A stretch of 64,000 nt of DNA from positions 111,616 through 175,615 of the forward strand of contig JAFABI010000016.1 of NCBI GenBank assembly GCA_023426125.1, in the 5' to 3' direction. Shown piece after piece: positions 15,239-24,536 of this stretch. A model generated the notes under the pieces. That model made no database searches and was not told the DNA's origin. It worked only from the letters and a program-made list of their open reading frames with translations. The DNA comes from Bacillota bacterium. GTDB taxonomy: Bacteria; Bacillota; Clostridia; Acetivibrionales; DTU013. Within the stretch, counting starts at the first letter, position 1; each line of letters begins with the position of its first letter. The position numbers and the translations under genes were made by a program.

Positions 15239-16327
15239 ATGAATCAGCACATTCTGGTAATTGGCGGCGGACTGGCGGGGTGTACTGCAGCGCTGAAACT
15301 GGCAAAAGGCGGCCGGGAGGTCACAATTCTGGAGAAATGCGGGAAGATCGGCGGCAAGGTGAGAACTTACGGCTGTAAAGCTACCGACCGCTGCAATAAC
15401 TGCGGCCTGTGCCTTGTGGGGGATCTTTGGGATCAGGTGGAGAGACATCAAAATATCCATGTTGTCACAGGGGCCAGGCTAATTGATGTTCAAGGTTCCA
15501 AAGGCAGTTTTTCAATCACGTTCAAAAATAATGGAGGCGTCCGATTTCTGGATGAAATCGGCGATATTATTGTTTCTACAGGGTTTGAGGAATTCTCCGC
15601 CGTATCGTCAGGCAATCTGGAAGCAAGCGCGAACGATAATATTATCAACGGGCGTCGGATGGAGGAGCTGTTCTCCGGGAGGACGGACCAGGCAGTTTTT
15701 GCCGAAAGCCCGGGAAGCATAGCATTTATCCAGTGCTTCGGTTCAAGGGATGTGCGGGAAAAAGCGGCTTACTGCTCCAGGGTGTGCTGCGGCTATTCCA
15801 CCCGGATGGCCAGGGTTTTGCGCAAAATATATCCCCAGGCGGAAATCGTCTTCTTTTATATGGACCTGCAAAGGGTCGAGGCAGGAGAATATTTTCAATG
15901 CCTTACCGGCGAAGGAATTGAGTTTGTAAGGTGCAGGCCGGTAAAAATAAAGCCGGGAAAGCCGAGCCGCCTTCAATATGAGCAGCCCGGTACGGGCTTT
16001 GTCATTGAGAAGGAATTTGATGTCATGATCCTTTCCGAGGGAATCCATCCTGCAAAGGATTCGGAACGGCTGGCAGAGCTGTGCATGCTGAAACTGGACG
16101 GCAACGGCTTCCTGAAGTATGTAAAAGATGGAGAAAAAACGGGAATATACCTGTCGGGGTGTGCTTCAGGGCCGAAGAAAATTGAGGAAGTGCATGCTGA
16201 AGCGCTGGCTGTGGCAAGAGGAATTCTGAACGAGGCGGCCGGGGGCACTGAAAAGGTTACTTCCCATTTCCAGAAACCGATACGGGAAGGTACATTTTCA
16301 CCGGCGCTTGATGGAGGGGGCTTATGA
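15239..16327 (+). CDS. HdrA-like FAD-dependent oxidoreductase (short, N-terminal half type)
   Basis: 362 residues. The FAD-binding motif GGGLAGCTAALKLAKGG (about 8-24) with EKCGKIGGKVRTYGC is followed by CNNCGLC and later QCFGSRD (about 165) and YCSRVCCGYSTRMA, all characteristic of heterodisulfide reductase subunit A. It is about half the usual HdrA length (650 or more). The C-terminal ferredoxin part is missing here but appears to be on the next gene, whose ATG overlaps the stop (ATGA, 16324-16327). The pair therefore resembles a split HdrA. It heads the MetVF cluster and probably moves electrons toward or from MetF by flavin chemistry. Confidence 0.82.
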   Translation: MNQHILVIGGGLAGCTAALKLAKGGREVTILEKCGKIGGKVRTYGCKATDRCNNCGLCLVGDLWDQVERHQNIHVVTGARLIDVQGSKGSFSITFKNNGGVRFLDEIGDIIVSTGFEEFSAVSSGNLEASANDNIINGRRMEELFSGRTDQAVFAESPGSIAFIQCFGSRDVREKAAYCSRVCCGYSTRMARVLRKIYPQAEIVFFYMDLQRVEAGEYFQCLTGEGIEFVRCRPVKIKPGKPSRLQYEQPGTGFVIEKEFDVMILSEGIHPAKDSERLAELCMLKLDGNGFLKYVKDGEKTGIYLSGCASGPKKIEEVHAEALAVARGILNEAAGGTEKVTSHFQKPIREGTFSPALDGGGL

Positions 16328-17655
16328 AGGTTGCAGTTTTGGGAAAAAGCAGGCTTAATGGCATGCTGAAGGAGCAGCTTTTAATGGAAGGCTTGAACCC
16401 GGTATTTCTGGATAGCCTTGATGAGATAAAAAGCATCAGCGGCGAAGCTGGAGAGTTTCTCATAAAAATGCGGGAGGAAACGGTTGAAGCTGACTGCATA
16501 ATGGTATCGGGGGAGCCTTTGAGGCTGGAGGACGGCGGCGATGTTCAGGAAAATGGGAAGCCGGTTGTTATTCTGCTGGACCATCCGGAGGAATCTCCTG
16601 CCTATTTGACGGAAGCGGCACTTGTAAAGGCAATCCAGCTTGCAGGAAAGCAGAAAAAGGTTTTTTATCTCTCCCGGTTCATGAGGGTCTCCGGAAGCGG
16701 CCTGGAGGAGCTTTATAAGCAGGCGAGAAACAAGGGGGTAGTATTTGTAAGGTATAATAAAATTGATATAGACAGAGACAATGAAACTGGAATACTTCAT
16801 TTAAGGATTGAGGACGAATATGATGAATTTATAATAGAGACATATGCGCTGATTAGAGCGGTAGAGCCAGAAGGCGGCATGAATGCGGGCAAGGTGGAGA
16901 AGCTGTTGAAACTAAAGCTGGATAAGGGGCGATACGCCAGTGGAAGCAGCTACTTCCTGTCTCCTTCCGTGACAAGCAGGGAAGGCGTCTATTTTCTGGA
17001 GGGAGCGCTGGCCGGAAACCTCAATGAGGAGATGCTTCAACAGATTCGTTTCTCCATATCGGAAATCAAGGCCGGGACCGCCGGGAAAACGGAATATGCG
17101 GAGGTCGATCCGGGCAAGTGTGCGTTTTGTTACACCTGTTACAGAGCCTGTCCTCATTCTGCAATGTTTCCCGACTACGAGAATTCGGCGATGAAAAATC
17201 TGAACAAAGCCTGTCAGGCATGCGGAATATGTGTCTCGGTATGTCCGGCAGACGCCATCGAAATAAAAGGCAGGAATTACGGTGCCGGGATAATGCCCAA
17301 TTGCCTGATGGTATACTGCTGCGAGAATTCGGGAGAAATCGCCATGGGCGGAATCGCAGACCAATTGGCGGAAATCTGTGATAAAATCGGCATTGCCGGC
17401 GTTTCCTGCGGAGGAGAGCTCACGGCTGAAAAAATGATGAACGCTTTGAAACTCTATGAAAAAGTACTTTGCGTGACATGTATGGAGGATGCCTGCAGGC
17501 ATTATGACGGAAATAAAAGGGCCCGCCTGCAGGTAGCCCGGGCGAAGGAAATGTTAAAAGCCGCGGGACTGGATGAAAACAGAGTGACGCATATGCAGGT
17601 ATCTCACGCCATGCCCAATGTGTTGCGGGACAGTATCAGGAGTTTACTGAAATAG
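16324..17655 (+). CDS. Iron-sulfur protein with two [4Fe-4S] motifs and MvhD-like C-terminal domain
   Basis: 443 residues. The first 250 have no clear family; they start MKVAVLGKSRLNG. From about 255 come two ferredoxin-type motifs, CAFCYTCYRACPHS and CQACGICVSVCPAD, as at the C-terminal end of HdrA. The last 140 residues (GVSCGGELTAEKMMNALKLY, then VLCVTCMEDACRH) mirror MvhD/FlpD: LPCSGRINPLYIIKAL and VSGCHPGDCHY in the MvhD at 24537. It looks like the electron-wiring half of a split HdrA fused to an MvhD-type domain. It is tightly coupled to the upstream HdrA-like gene and followed by metV after 21 bp. Confidence 0.75.
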   Translation: MKVAVLGKSRLNGMLKEQLLMEGLNPVFLDSLDEIKSISGEAGEFLIKMREETVEADCIMVSGEPLRLEDGGDVQENGKPVVILLDHPEESPAYLTEAALVKAIQLAGKQKKVFYLSRFMRVSGSGLEELYKQARNKGVVFVRYNKIDIDRDNETGILHLRIEDEYDEFIIETYALIRAVEPEGGMNAGKVEKLLKLKLDKGRYASGSSYFLSPSVTSREGVYFLEGALAGNLNEEMLQQIRFSISEIKAGTAGKTEYAEVDPGKCAFCYTCYRACPHSAMFPDYENSAMKNLNKACQACGICVSVCPADAIEIKGRNYGAGIMPNCLMVYCCENSGEIAMGGIADQLAEICDKIGIAGVSCGGELTAEKMMNALKLYEKVLCVTCMEDACRHYDGNKRARLQVARAKEMLKAAGLDENRVTHMQVSHAMPNVLRDSIRSLLK

Positions 17656-17676
17656 ATAAGGGACGGGGGTATTGCT

Positions 17677-18399
17677 TTGATCGTTGCCGAACAGAAACCC
17701 ATAGAGGAAATCATCCGGTCATTGGAAGGGTGTCAAGGGGCTCCATGTCAGAGGGACAGGTCCATTGACACAAAATTGAAAAGGCTTAAAAATGTTGCCA
17801 TTGCGGCCTGTGGAACTTGCGTCACCGTATGTATGGCAGGCGGTGAAAAAGAGGCGCTTAAGCTTGCTGCGGTGCTGGAATTGAAGAGCAGGGAAAACGG
17901 TCATGAAACAGCCTTCAAGGTGATTACACCCAAAAGGCAATGCGATGTGGAGTTTCTGGATGATGCGTCGGAAGGGTTCGAAGATGTAGACGCCATTCTA
18001 TCCATGGGCTGCGGAGCAGGCGTACAATTTATGGCGGAAAGATTCCGCGGCATACCTGTGCTTCCCGGAGTCAATACCAAGTTTATCGGCGTGGCCAGGG
18101 ACATCGGCGTTTGGACGGAAATGTGCCAGGGCTGCGGAGACTGTATACTGGAGAAAACAGGAGGGGTATGTCCTGTTGCCAGGTGCTCCAAAAGTAATTT
18201 CAACGGACCCTGCGGCGGCTCCGCCAACGGTAAATGCGAGATAAGCCCCGAAACGGACTGCGGCTGGCAGCTGATCTACGACAGGCTCAAGGAACTGGGC
18301 AGGCTTGACAGGATGTACGAAATCATCGAGCCCAAGGACTGGAGAAGCAGCCGGGACGGAGGACCCAGAAGGGTTGAAAAGAAAGAGGTAAGGCTATGA
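17677..18399 (+). CDS. metV: MetV, cysteine-rich partner of methylene-THF reductase
   Basis: 240 residues. MetV is the zinc/iron-sulfur protein found beside MetF in acetogens; the MetVF pair is the core of the complex reducing methylene-THF to methyl-THF. It shows ACGTCVTVCMAGG (about 46), ILSMGCGAGVQFMAERF (about 108) and the cysteine cluster CQGCGDCILEKTGGVCPVAR (about 149), then CSKSNFNGPCGGSANGKCE. These are typical of the 'methylenetetrahydrofolate reductase C-terminal' domain. TTG 17677 is the start, behind GGGACGGGGG. Its stop overlaps metF (ATGA at 18396-18399). Confidence 0.9.
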   Translation: MIVAEQKPIEEIIRSLEGCQGAPCQRDRSIDTKLKRLKNVAIAACGTCVTVCMAGGEKEALKLAAVLELKSRENGHETAFKVITPKRQCDVEFLDDASEGFEDVDAILSMGCGAGVQFMAERFRGIPVLPGVNTKFIGVARDIGVWTEMCQGCGDCILEKTGGVCPVARCSKSNFNGPCGGSANGKCEISPETDCGWQLIYDRLKELGRLDRMYEIIEPKDWRSSRDGGPRRVEKKEVRL

Positions 18400-19325
18400 C
18401 CGGTAACAGGAGCAATTTGCAGAGGGTGCTGGAAGCGGGGCATTTTTCGGTAACCGCAGAGATCGGGCCGCCAATGAGCGCAGATGCTGATTTCGTAAGA
18501 AAGAGAGCCAGGGAACTGACAGGGATCATCGACGCAGCCAATGTCACAGACAACCAGACCGCTATCGTGAGGATGTCAAGCATTGCCGCCTCCTGCCTGA
18601 TTCAGGGGGAAAATATCGAGCCCATCGTTCAGATGACCTGCAGGGACAGAAACAGAATTGCGATCCAGAGCGACCTCCTGGGAGCATATGCCCTTGGACT
18701 GAGGAATCTGCTTTGCCTTTCGGGGGATCACCAATCCTTTGGAAACCATCCACAGTCAAAGAATGTTTATGATATTGATTCGATACAACTATTGCAGGCG
18801 ATGAGCCGTATGAAGAACGAGAAGGTGTTTATGAGCGGCAAGACGGTCAAGGCGCCTGCGGAGTTTTTCCTCGGGGCAACGGCCAATCCTTTTGCCGATC
18901 CAGAAGAAATGCAATTCATCCGGCTAGGGAAGAAGATAAGCGCGGGAGCGCGGTTCATACAAACCCAGGCCATTTATGATGTGGAAAGGTTTGCGGGCTG
19001 GATGGAAAAGGTAAGGGCTGCCGGGTTTCATAAAAAAACCTACATCCTTGCGGGGATTCTTGTGAACAAATCCCTCAAGTCCCTGGAAATGACAAAGAAG
19101 GTAGCGGGGATGGCCGTTCCGGATGCTTACCTTGACAGGATGAAAAAGGCGTCCAATCAGGAAGAGGAAGGTGTAGCAATCGCACTGGACCTCATCAGGG
19201 AGATAAGAAAAATTGACGGAGTAAGCGGCATACACATCATGGCTGTGGGGTGGGAGAGCATCGTTCCGACCATTGTAGAAAAAACCGGATTCCTTCCCAG
19301 GCCGGAGAAAAGCAGAACGGAGTGA
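18396..19325 (+). CDS. metF: Methylenetetrahydrofolate reductase, FAD-dependent catalytic subunit
   Basis: 309 residues, the short MetF TIM barrel. VTAEIGPPMSADADFVRKRA (about 15), DAANVTDNQTAIVRMSS (about 47), QMTCRDRNRIAIQSDLLGAY (about 77) and NLLCLSGDHQSFGNHPQSKN (about 107) are the family's substrate- and flavin-binding blocks. GARFIQTQAIYDVERFAGW follows at about 187. It converts methylene-THF to methyl-THF, the last step of the methyl branch before transfer to the corrinoid protein. It has no NAD(P)H domain of its own, so electrons should come through MetV and the Hdr/Hyd proteins encoded on both sides. Confidence 0.93.
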   Translation: MTGNRSNLQRVLEAGHFSVTAEIGPPMSADADFVRKRARELTGIIDAANVTDNQTAIVRMSSIAASCLIQGENIEPIVQMTCRDRNRIAIQSDLLGAYALGLRNLLCLSGDHQSFGNHPQSKNVYDIDSIQLLQAMSRMKNEKVFMSGKTVKAPAEFFLGATANPFADPEEMQFIRLGKKISAGARFIQTQAIYDVERFAGWMEKVRAAGFHKKTYILAGILVNKSLKSLEMTKKVAGMAVPDAYLDRMKKASNQEEEGVAIALDLIREIRKIDGVSGIHIMAVGWESIVPTIVEKTGFLPRPEKSRTE

Positions 19326-19331
19326 TTCAGT

Positions 19332-19733
19332 ATGAAGGATTTGAGTTCCATGAACATGGAGTTTAAAAACCGGGTAGCATCAAAGCCCGGCGGAGAGAAG
19401 GTAATGAACTGCTTTCTATGCGGCACCTGTACTGCAGGATGTCCTGTCAGCAGCCTGAACGGCGAATATAATCCCAGACGGATTATGCGGATGGTCCTTT
19501 TGGGCATGGAGCAGGAGGTTCTCTCATCTCCCCAGCTCTGGCAGTGCAGCCAGTGCCATACCTGTGTGGCGCACTGTCCGCAGGATGTGCGGTTTGCGGA
19601 TGTTATGAGAGTCTTAAGGAAATTGGCCCTGGAAGACGGTTTTGTATCCGGGGAATTTGTGGAGGAAGTCGAGAAGATTGACAGAGAAGTAAAGCTGGAG
19701 AGGATTGACAGGATCAACAGGCTTCAAGGATGA
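19332..19733 (+). CDS. hdrC: Heterodisulfide reductase subunit C-like ferredoxin
   Basis: 133 residues. Two [4Fe-4S] motifs, CFLCGTCTAGCP (about 27-38) and CSQCHTCVAHCP (about 72-83), are set in the helical HdrC framework (NPRRIMRMVLLGMEQEVLSS, then VRFADVMRVLRKLALEDGFV). HdrC normally carries electrons from HdrA to HdrB. No HdrB with CCG domains is encoded in the window, so here HdrC may serve MetVF instead. It starts 7 bp after metF and ends 16 bp before the giant hdrA. Confidence 0.9.
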   Translation: MKDLSSMNMEFKNRVASKPGGEKVMNCFLCGTCTAGCPVSSLNGEYNPRRIMRMVLLGMEQEVLSSPQLWQCSQCHTCVAHCPQDVRFADVMRVLRKLALEDGFVSGEFVEEVEKIDREVKLERIDRINRLQG

Positions 19734-19748
19734 TTTCGGAGGACATGT

Positions 19749-22700
19749 ATGAAAAAACCAGTACTTGTTTTAGGCGGAGGCATTGCCGGTATACAGTCGG
19801 CACTGGATCTGGCGGAAATGGAAATTCCGGTGTTCCTGGTGGAGAGCAGCCCGAGTATTGGCGGAAGGATGGCACAGCTGGACAAAACCTTCCCGACCAA
19901 CGACTGTTCAGCCTGCATCCTGGCGCCCAAAGTCACCGCATGCTATAACCATCCGTTGATAAAGACCCTGACCTGGAGCGAACTGCTTGAACTGAAAGGC
20001 GAAGCTCCGGAGTTTACTGCGGTCATAAAACAGAAAGCCCGCTTTATCGATGAAGAACTCTGCAAAGGCTGCAACGACTGCACCCTTGAATGTCCTATCG
20101 AAGTGAATAGCGAATTTGACATGGGAATGGGCACACGCCATGCTGTTTACAAACCGTTTGCCCAGGCGGTTCCCAACAAGGTAACGATTGACAAAAAAGG
20201 TACATCTCCGTGTAAATACAGATGCCCTGCCCATATAAACGCCCACGGCTATGTGGCTTTAACCGGACAGAAGAGATTCGGGGAAGCCCTCTCCCTGGTA
20301 AGGGAGGTTACACCTCTGGCGGGCGTTTTGGGAAGAGTATGCTTCCACCCCTGTGAATCAAAATGCAGCAGGCAGTATGTGGATTCGCCGCTGGCAATCG
20401 CTTCCCTCAAACGGTTTATTGCAGATGAAGAAATCAAACAGGGAAAGTCTCCCGGCATTAAGCCTGTTGGAGAACCAAAGAGCCATAAGGTCGCAGTGAT
20501 AGGCTCCGGGCCTGCAGGGATCAACTGTGCCTACCAATTGGCCCTGGCAGGTTATCCTGTTACCGTATTCGAAGCTCTTCCGGTGGCCGGCGGAATGCTT
20601 AAGGTAGGAATTCCGGATTATCGCCTGGATAAAAAAATACTTGAGCGTGAAATTGGGATTCTCAACAGCCTTGGCGTGGAAATACGCTGCAGCACCCCCA
20701 TTGGTACGGATATTACCCTTGATGATCTCCGCAGGGAAGGTTACAGCGCATTTTTCTTAGGGATAGGCGCTCATAAGGACGTGAAGCTGGGTATACCCGG
20801 AGAAGATGCCAATGGAGTCATACCGGGCGTCAAGTTCCTCAGAGGACTTAATCTTGGCGAGACGCCGGAGATCGGCAGAAAGGTGCTTGTCATCGGCGGA
20901 GGAAATGTGGCGATGGATGCCGCGCGCTCCGCTGTCCGTCTTGGCTGTGATGTAACTGTCGTTTACAGGAGGACGGAACAGGAAATGCCGGCAAGTGCCT
21001 GGGAGATTCAGCATGCAAAAGAGGAGGGCGTCAAATTCGAGTATTTGACGGCACCCCTTGAAGTTGTCTCCAAGGAGTCGGGCGTTACAGGCCTGAAATG
21101 TCGGAAAAACGCACTGGGACAGGCGGACGGCAGCGGCCGCAGGCGTCCTGTGGCGATACCCGGCTCCGAATTCGTTATGGAGGCCGACTGTATCATACCT
21201 GCCATCGGCCAAGCGGTTGACACCGGTATGTTCAATAAAACCGGCGGGATTTGTTTTGAGAAAAACGGCGCCATCGTGTGCCATAAGAATAAAATGCTGA
21301 CGGGCGACCCGGATGTTTTTGCCGGCGGCGACGCCGTTTCCGGGCCGGCCACCGTGATCGAAGCCATAGCGGCAGGAAACAGGGCTGCAAAAAGCATCCG
21401 CAATTACCTGGAGGGCACGGATCTTCCGGTTGAGCCTTTCCTGCTCCATGAGACTCCCATAGAGGAAATTAACTTTAAAGGGCTGGTACATTCTGGCCGT
21501 GCCGGGATGCCTGTGATTGCAAAAGCGGAAAGGATAGGAAGCTTTGATGAAGTAGAACTTGGGTTTGACGAAGAACAGGCGGTCAAGGAAGCACTGAGAT
21601 GCGTCGACTGCTCCATCTGCTCCGAGTGCAAGGCCTGTGAGCGCACCTGCCGGTCGGGAGCCATAAGGCATGAGCAGCAGGACGAGATCGTGGAAATTCC
21701 CGTAAGCTCGGTGATCATGGCCAACGGATATGATACGTCACGGGATATTCCGGAAGACCTGGGCTATGGAAGGTCCAGGAATGTAGTCACCAGTATGGAA
21801 TATGAGAGGATCCTTTCGGCGTCGGGGCCTTATCACGGGCATGTGCAGCGGCCGTCGGACGGTAAGGCGCCTTCCAGGATTGCTTTCCTTCAGTGTGTCG
21901 GCTCCAGGGATACCAAATGCGACAGCGAATACTGCTCGGCCGTATGCTGCATGTATGCCGTCAAGGAAGCGATCATTACAAGGGAGCATCTGCCGACCGT
22001 AAAAGACATTGACATATTCTATATGGACATGAGGGCATATGGCAAGGATTTTGACAAATACGTGGATTCAGCCAAAAGCAAATATGGCATCGGCTTCATC
22101 CGAAGCAGAGTTGCCGATGTCTCCGAAAACAGGGAAAACGGGAGGCTGGTTGTTAAATTCTGTGATGACAGGGGGAATATGACGGCGGATGAATACGACA
22201 TGGTGGTGCTCTCCGTCGGATTAAGCCCCAAGAAGGAAATACAAAAATTCTTTGAAAAAACCGGTGTAAAAACCGATCAATATGGTTTCTGCTGGGTAAA
22301 TGAAATGGCCCCTCCTTTGACTTCAAAGGCCGGGCTGGTTGCCTGCGGCGCCGCTTCCGGCCCCAAGGATATCCCGGAAACGGTGGTAGAAGCAAGCGCG
22401 GCAGCTTCGGAGGCTTCCAAAATTGCCGGCAAGCTGGAGGTAAACCGGGAGGAGTATTCCGCCTACTTCGTGCAGGAGGAGCAGGTACCTTTCCGGGACG
22501 TATCCAAAGAGCCCATAAGAATCGGTGTGTTTGTATGTCACTGCGGCATCAACATAGGCGGCTACCTGAGTGTGAATGATGTGGTGGAATATGCCAAAAC
22601 GCTGCCCTTTGTGGAATATGCAGATCAAAACCTTTACACCTGCTCCGTTGACGCCCAGAAAATTATCGCGGAGAAAATCAAGGAATATCGTTTGAACAGG

Positions 22701-24203
22701 GTCGTGGTGGCTTCATGCACGCCAAGGACGCATGAGCCATTATTCCAGGCCGTCCTTTCGAAAGCGGGCCTGAACCCTTACCTGTTCACCATGGCCAATA
22801 TACGCGATCAATGTTCGTGGGTGCACATGGAACATTATGACGATGCAACCTTCAAGGCAAGGGAATTGGTCAAGATGGCCGTCGGCAAGGTCACCTTTGC
22901 CAGGCAGCTGGTCAAGCAGAAAATTGAAGTCAAAAAATCCGCACTGGTCGTCGGAGGCGGTATGGCAGGGATCACTGCCGCCCTTGAAATCGCGGGGATG
23001 GGCTATAAAGCGTACCTTGTTGAAAAAACCGGGGCCCTGGGCGGAAACGCAGCCCGTCTTCATGCCTCCCCCACAGGAAGGTTTTATGACGGCTATCTCA
23101 GAAAATACATTGAGGAAGTAGCGAAAAATCCTCTGATCGAGGTTTATCTCAATACCGAAATCAGGCAGATTGACGGGTATGTCGGCAAATACGCCACGAT
23201 TCTCTCCACAGGGACAGAGGAAAAAGAGGTGGGGCACGGCGTTGTGATTGTGGCGACCGGTGCGGAGGAATACAAGCCGAAGGAATATTTGTATGGCTCC
23301 GGCAGTAAGGTAGTAACCCAGATGGAATTGGAAGAGTGCTTGAAGGACAACGGCATTGACCTGGATAGAACCCAGAACATTGTAATGATCCAGTGCGTCG
23401 GTTCGAGGGATCCGGAAAGGCCGTATTGCAGCAGGGTTTGCTGCAACCAGGCGATTAAAAATGCTCTGGTGCTGAAGGAAATGCAGCCGGAGGCCGACAT
23501 TACAATCCTTTACAGGGATATCCGGTCATACGGCCTGAATGAAATCAGCTATCATGCCGCCAGAAAAGCCGGGATACGCTTTGTGCGGTATGAGCCGGAG
23601 CGGAAACCGGAGGTAGTAGAGGAGAACGGCGGACTGGCTGTAAAGGTTTATGAACCGATATTGGATGAAGATATAAAAATGAAAGCGGATTTATTAATCT
23701 TAAGCAGCGCCATTGTACCTTCCGCGGAAAAGAACAAGGCGCTGGCTCAAATGCTGAAGGTCCCTTTAAACCAGGAAGGCTTTTTCCTGGAGGCCCATGC
23801 GAAGCTGAGACCGGTTGATTTTGCCACCGAAGGGGTTTATCTGTGCGGCCTGGCGCATGCGCCAAAGAGCCTGCGGGAATGCATAACGCAGGGAAAGGCT
23901 GCCGCCGCAAGAGCGGCAACCGTAATCGCCAAAGATACCCTTGAAACGGAAGGCACCATCGCACAGGTGAACGAGATGCTTTGTGCCGGGTGCGGGGCCT
24001 GTGAGAAGGTCTGTGCCTACAAAGCCGTCAGCGTCCAGGAGATAAAGAAGAGGGACATTACCGTGAAAAAGGCGGTAGTCAACGCAGTGCTTTGCAAAGG
24101 CTGCGGAACATGCTCTGCCACCTGCAGATGCGGCGCGGTGGATGTAAACGGCTTTACGGACAGACAGGTGGTAAGCGAGCTGGAATATTTGCTGCGAAGC
24201 TGA
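19749..24203 (+). CDS. hdrA: Giant HdrA-NfnB-HdrA fusion flavoprotein
   Basis: 1484 residues, more than twice normal HdrA. In order: HdrA FAD motif LVLGGGIAGIQSALDLAE (about 6), the NDCSACILAPK cysteine site (about 54), and ferredoxin motif CKGCNDCTLECP (about 105). Next, about 150-560 is a complete NfnB/GltD-type module: CPAHINAHGYVALTG, VAVIGSGPAGINCAYQLALA, VLVIGGGNVAMDAARSA and FAGGDAVSGPATV. Then CVDCSICSECKACERTC (about 618), an HdrA segment with QCVGSRD (about 715), CHCGINIGG (about 930), a second FAD motif VVGGGMAGITAALEIAGMG (about 1066) and a second QCVGSRD (about 1216). Two C-terminal ferredoxin motifs close it (about 1413 and 1449). Two HdrA flavins plus an NAD(P)H flavin suggest an electron-bifurcating hub for MetVF. 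Confidence 0.92.
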   Translation: MKKPVLVLGGGIAGIQSALDLAEMEIPVFLVESSPSIGGRMAQLDKTFPTNDCSACILAPKVTACYNHPLIKTLTWSELLELKGEAPEFTAVIKQKARFIDEELCKGCNDCTLECPIEVNSEFDMGMGTRHAVYKPFAQAVPNKVTIDKKGTSPCKYRCPAHINAHGYVALTGQKRFGEALSLVREVTPLAGVLGRVCFHPCESKCSRQYVDSPLAIASLKRFIADEEIKQGKSPGIKPVGEPKSHKVAVIGSGPAGINCAYQLALAGYPVTVFEALPVAGGMLKVGIPDYRLDKKILEREIGILNSLGVEIRCSTPIGTDITLDDLRREGYSAFFLGIGAHKDVKLGIPGEDANGVIPGVKFLRGLNLGETPEIGRKVLVIGGGNVAMDAARSAVRLGCDVTVVYRRTEQEMPASAWEIQHAKEEGVKFEYLTAPLEVVSKESGVTGLKCRKNALGQADGSGRRRPVAIPGSEFVMEADCIIPAIGQAVDTGMFNKTGGICFEKNGAIVCHKNKMLTGDPDVFAGGDAVSGPATVIEAIAAGNRAAKSIRNYLEGTDLPVEPFLLHETPIEEINFKGLVHSGRAGMPVIAKAERIGSFDEVELGFDEEQAVKEALRCVDCSICSECKACERTCRSGAIRHEQQDEIVEIPVSSVIMANGYDTSRDIPEDLGYGRSRNVVTSMEYERILSASGPYHGHVQRPSDGKAPSRIAFLQCVGSRDTKCDSEYCSAVCCMYAVKEAIITREHLPTVKDIDIFYMDMRAYGKDFDKYVDSAKSKYGIGFIRSRVADVSENRENGRLVVKFCDDRGNMTADEYDMVVLSVGLSPKKEIQKFFEKTGVKTDQYGFCWVNEMAPPLTSKAGLVACGAASGPKDIPETVVEASAAASEASKIAGKLEVNREEYSAYFVQEEQVPFRDVSKEPIRIGVFVCHCGINIGGYLSVNDVVEYAKTLPFVEYADQNLYTCSVDAQKIIAEKIKEYRLNRVVVASCTPRTHEPLFQAVLSKAGLNPYLFTMANIRDQCSWVHMEHYDDATFKARELVKMAVGKVTFARQLVKQKIEVKKSALVVGGGMAGITAALEIAGMGYKAYLVEKTGALGGNAARLHASPTGRFYDGYLRKYIEEVAKNPLIEVYLNTEIRQIDGYVGKYATILSTGTEEKEVGHGVVIVATGAEEYKPKEYLYGSGSKVVTQMELEECLKDNGIDLDRTQNIVMIQCVGSRDPERPYCSRVCCNQAIKNALVLKEMQPEADITILYRDIRSYGLNEISYHAARKAGIRFVRYEPERKPEVVEENGGLAVKVYEPILDEDIKMKADLLILSSAIVPSAEKNKALAQMLKVPLNQEGFFLEAHAKLRPVDFATEGVYLCGLAHAPKSLRECITQGKAAAARAATVIAKDTLETEGTIAQVNEMLCAGCGACEKVCAYKAVSVQEIKKRDITVKKAVVNAVLCKGCGTCSATCRCGAVDVNGFTDRQVVSELEYLLRS

Positions 24204-24253
24204 GGAACAGCTTCACGTATATTCGTTACCAGATAAGTTTGGCTCAACTTGTC

Positions 24254-24351
24254 TGTCATTGCAAGCGTAACGTGAGAGGAGCACGGCAATCTCAATGATA
24301 ATCCTGGCTAAAAGCTGAGATTGCATCGTCGCAGACTGCTCGCAATTTGTC
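24254..24351. repeat. TGTCATTGC...GCAAT inverted repeat (family D)
   Basis: TGTCATTGCAAGCG, GGCAATCTCA, then TGAGATTGC and GCTCGCAATTTGTCA form a nested imperfect inverted repeat of about 98 bp. The same pattern stands at 63908-64000. Hairpins of this GTCATTGCGAG type are scattered in many clostridial genomes. It lies between hdrA and mvhD. Confidence 0.6.
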
Positions 24352-24386
24352 ACGTGTGCGCACACCACCCGTGTGAAAACTTGTTT

Positions 24387-24451
24387 GTAGGGGCGCCATT
24401 GGCCATCTGGGGGCTGTTTGACAGCGGACGCGCAATGCGCGCCTCTGCAGG
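24387..24451. repeat. GTAGGGGCGCC...GCGCGCCTCTGCAG inverted repeat (family B)
   Basis: GTAGGGGCGCCATTGGCC at the left and GGACGCGCAATGCGCGCCTC at the right are the two halves of family B in opposite orientation. It fills the rest of the 333-bp gap between hdrA and mvhD, where no gene is visible. Confidence 0.65.
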
Positions 24452-24536
24452 ATAGGAATTTCACAGCAATGACAACATGTTCTAACTGGTAACGAACTTA
24501 TGTGGAGCTATACTAAGAAAATTGGAGTGTGGTATT

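Noticed and set aside
20757..21671. 304-codon minus-strand frame opposite hdrA
   Set aside because: Shadow of the NfnB-like part of the giant hdrA; no start signal or family.
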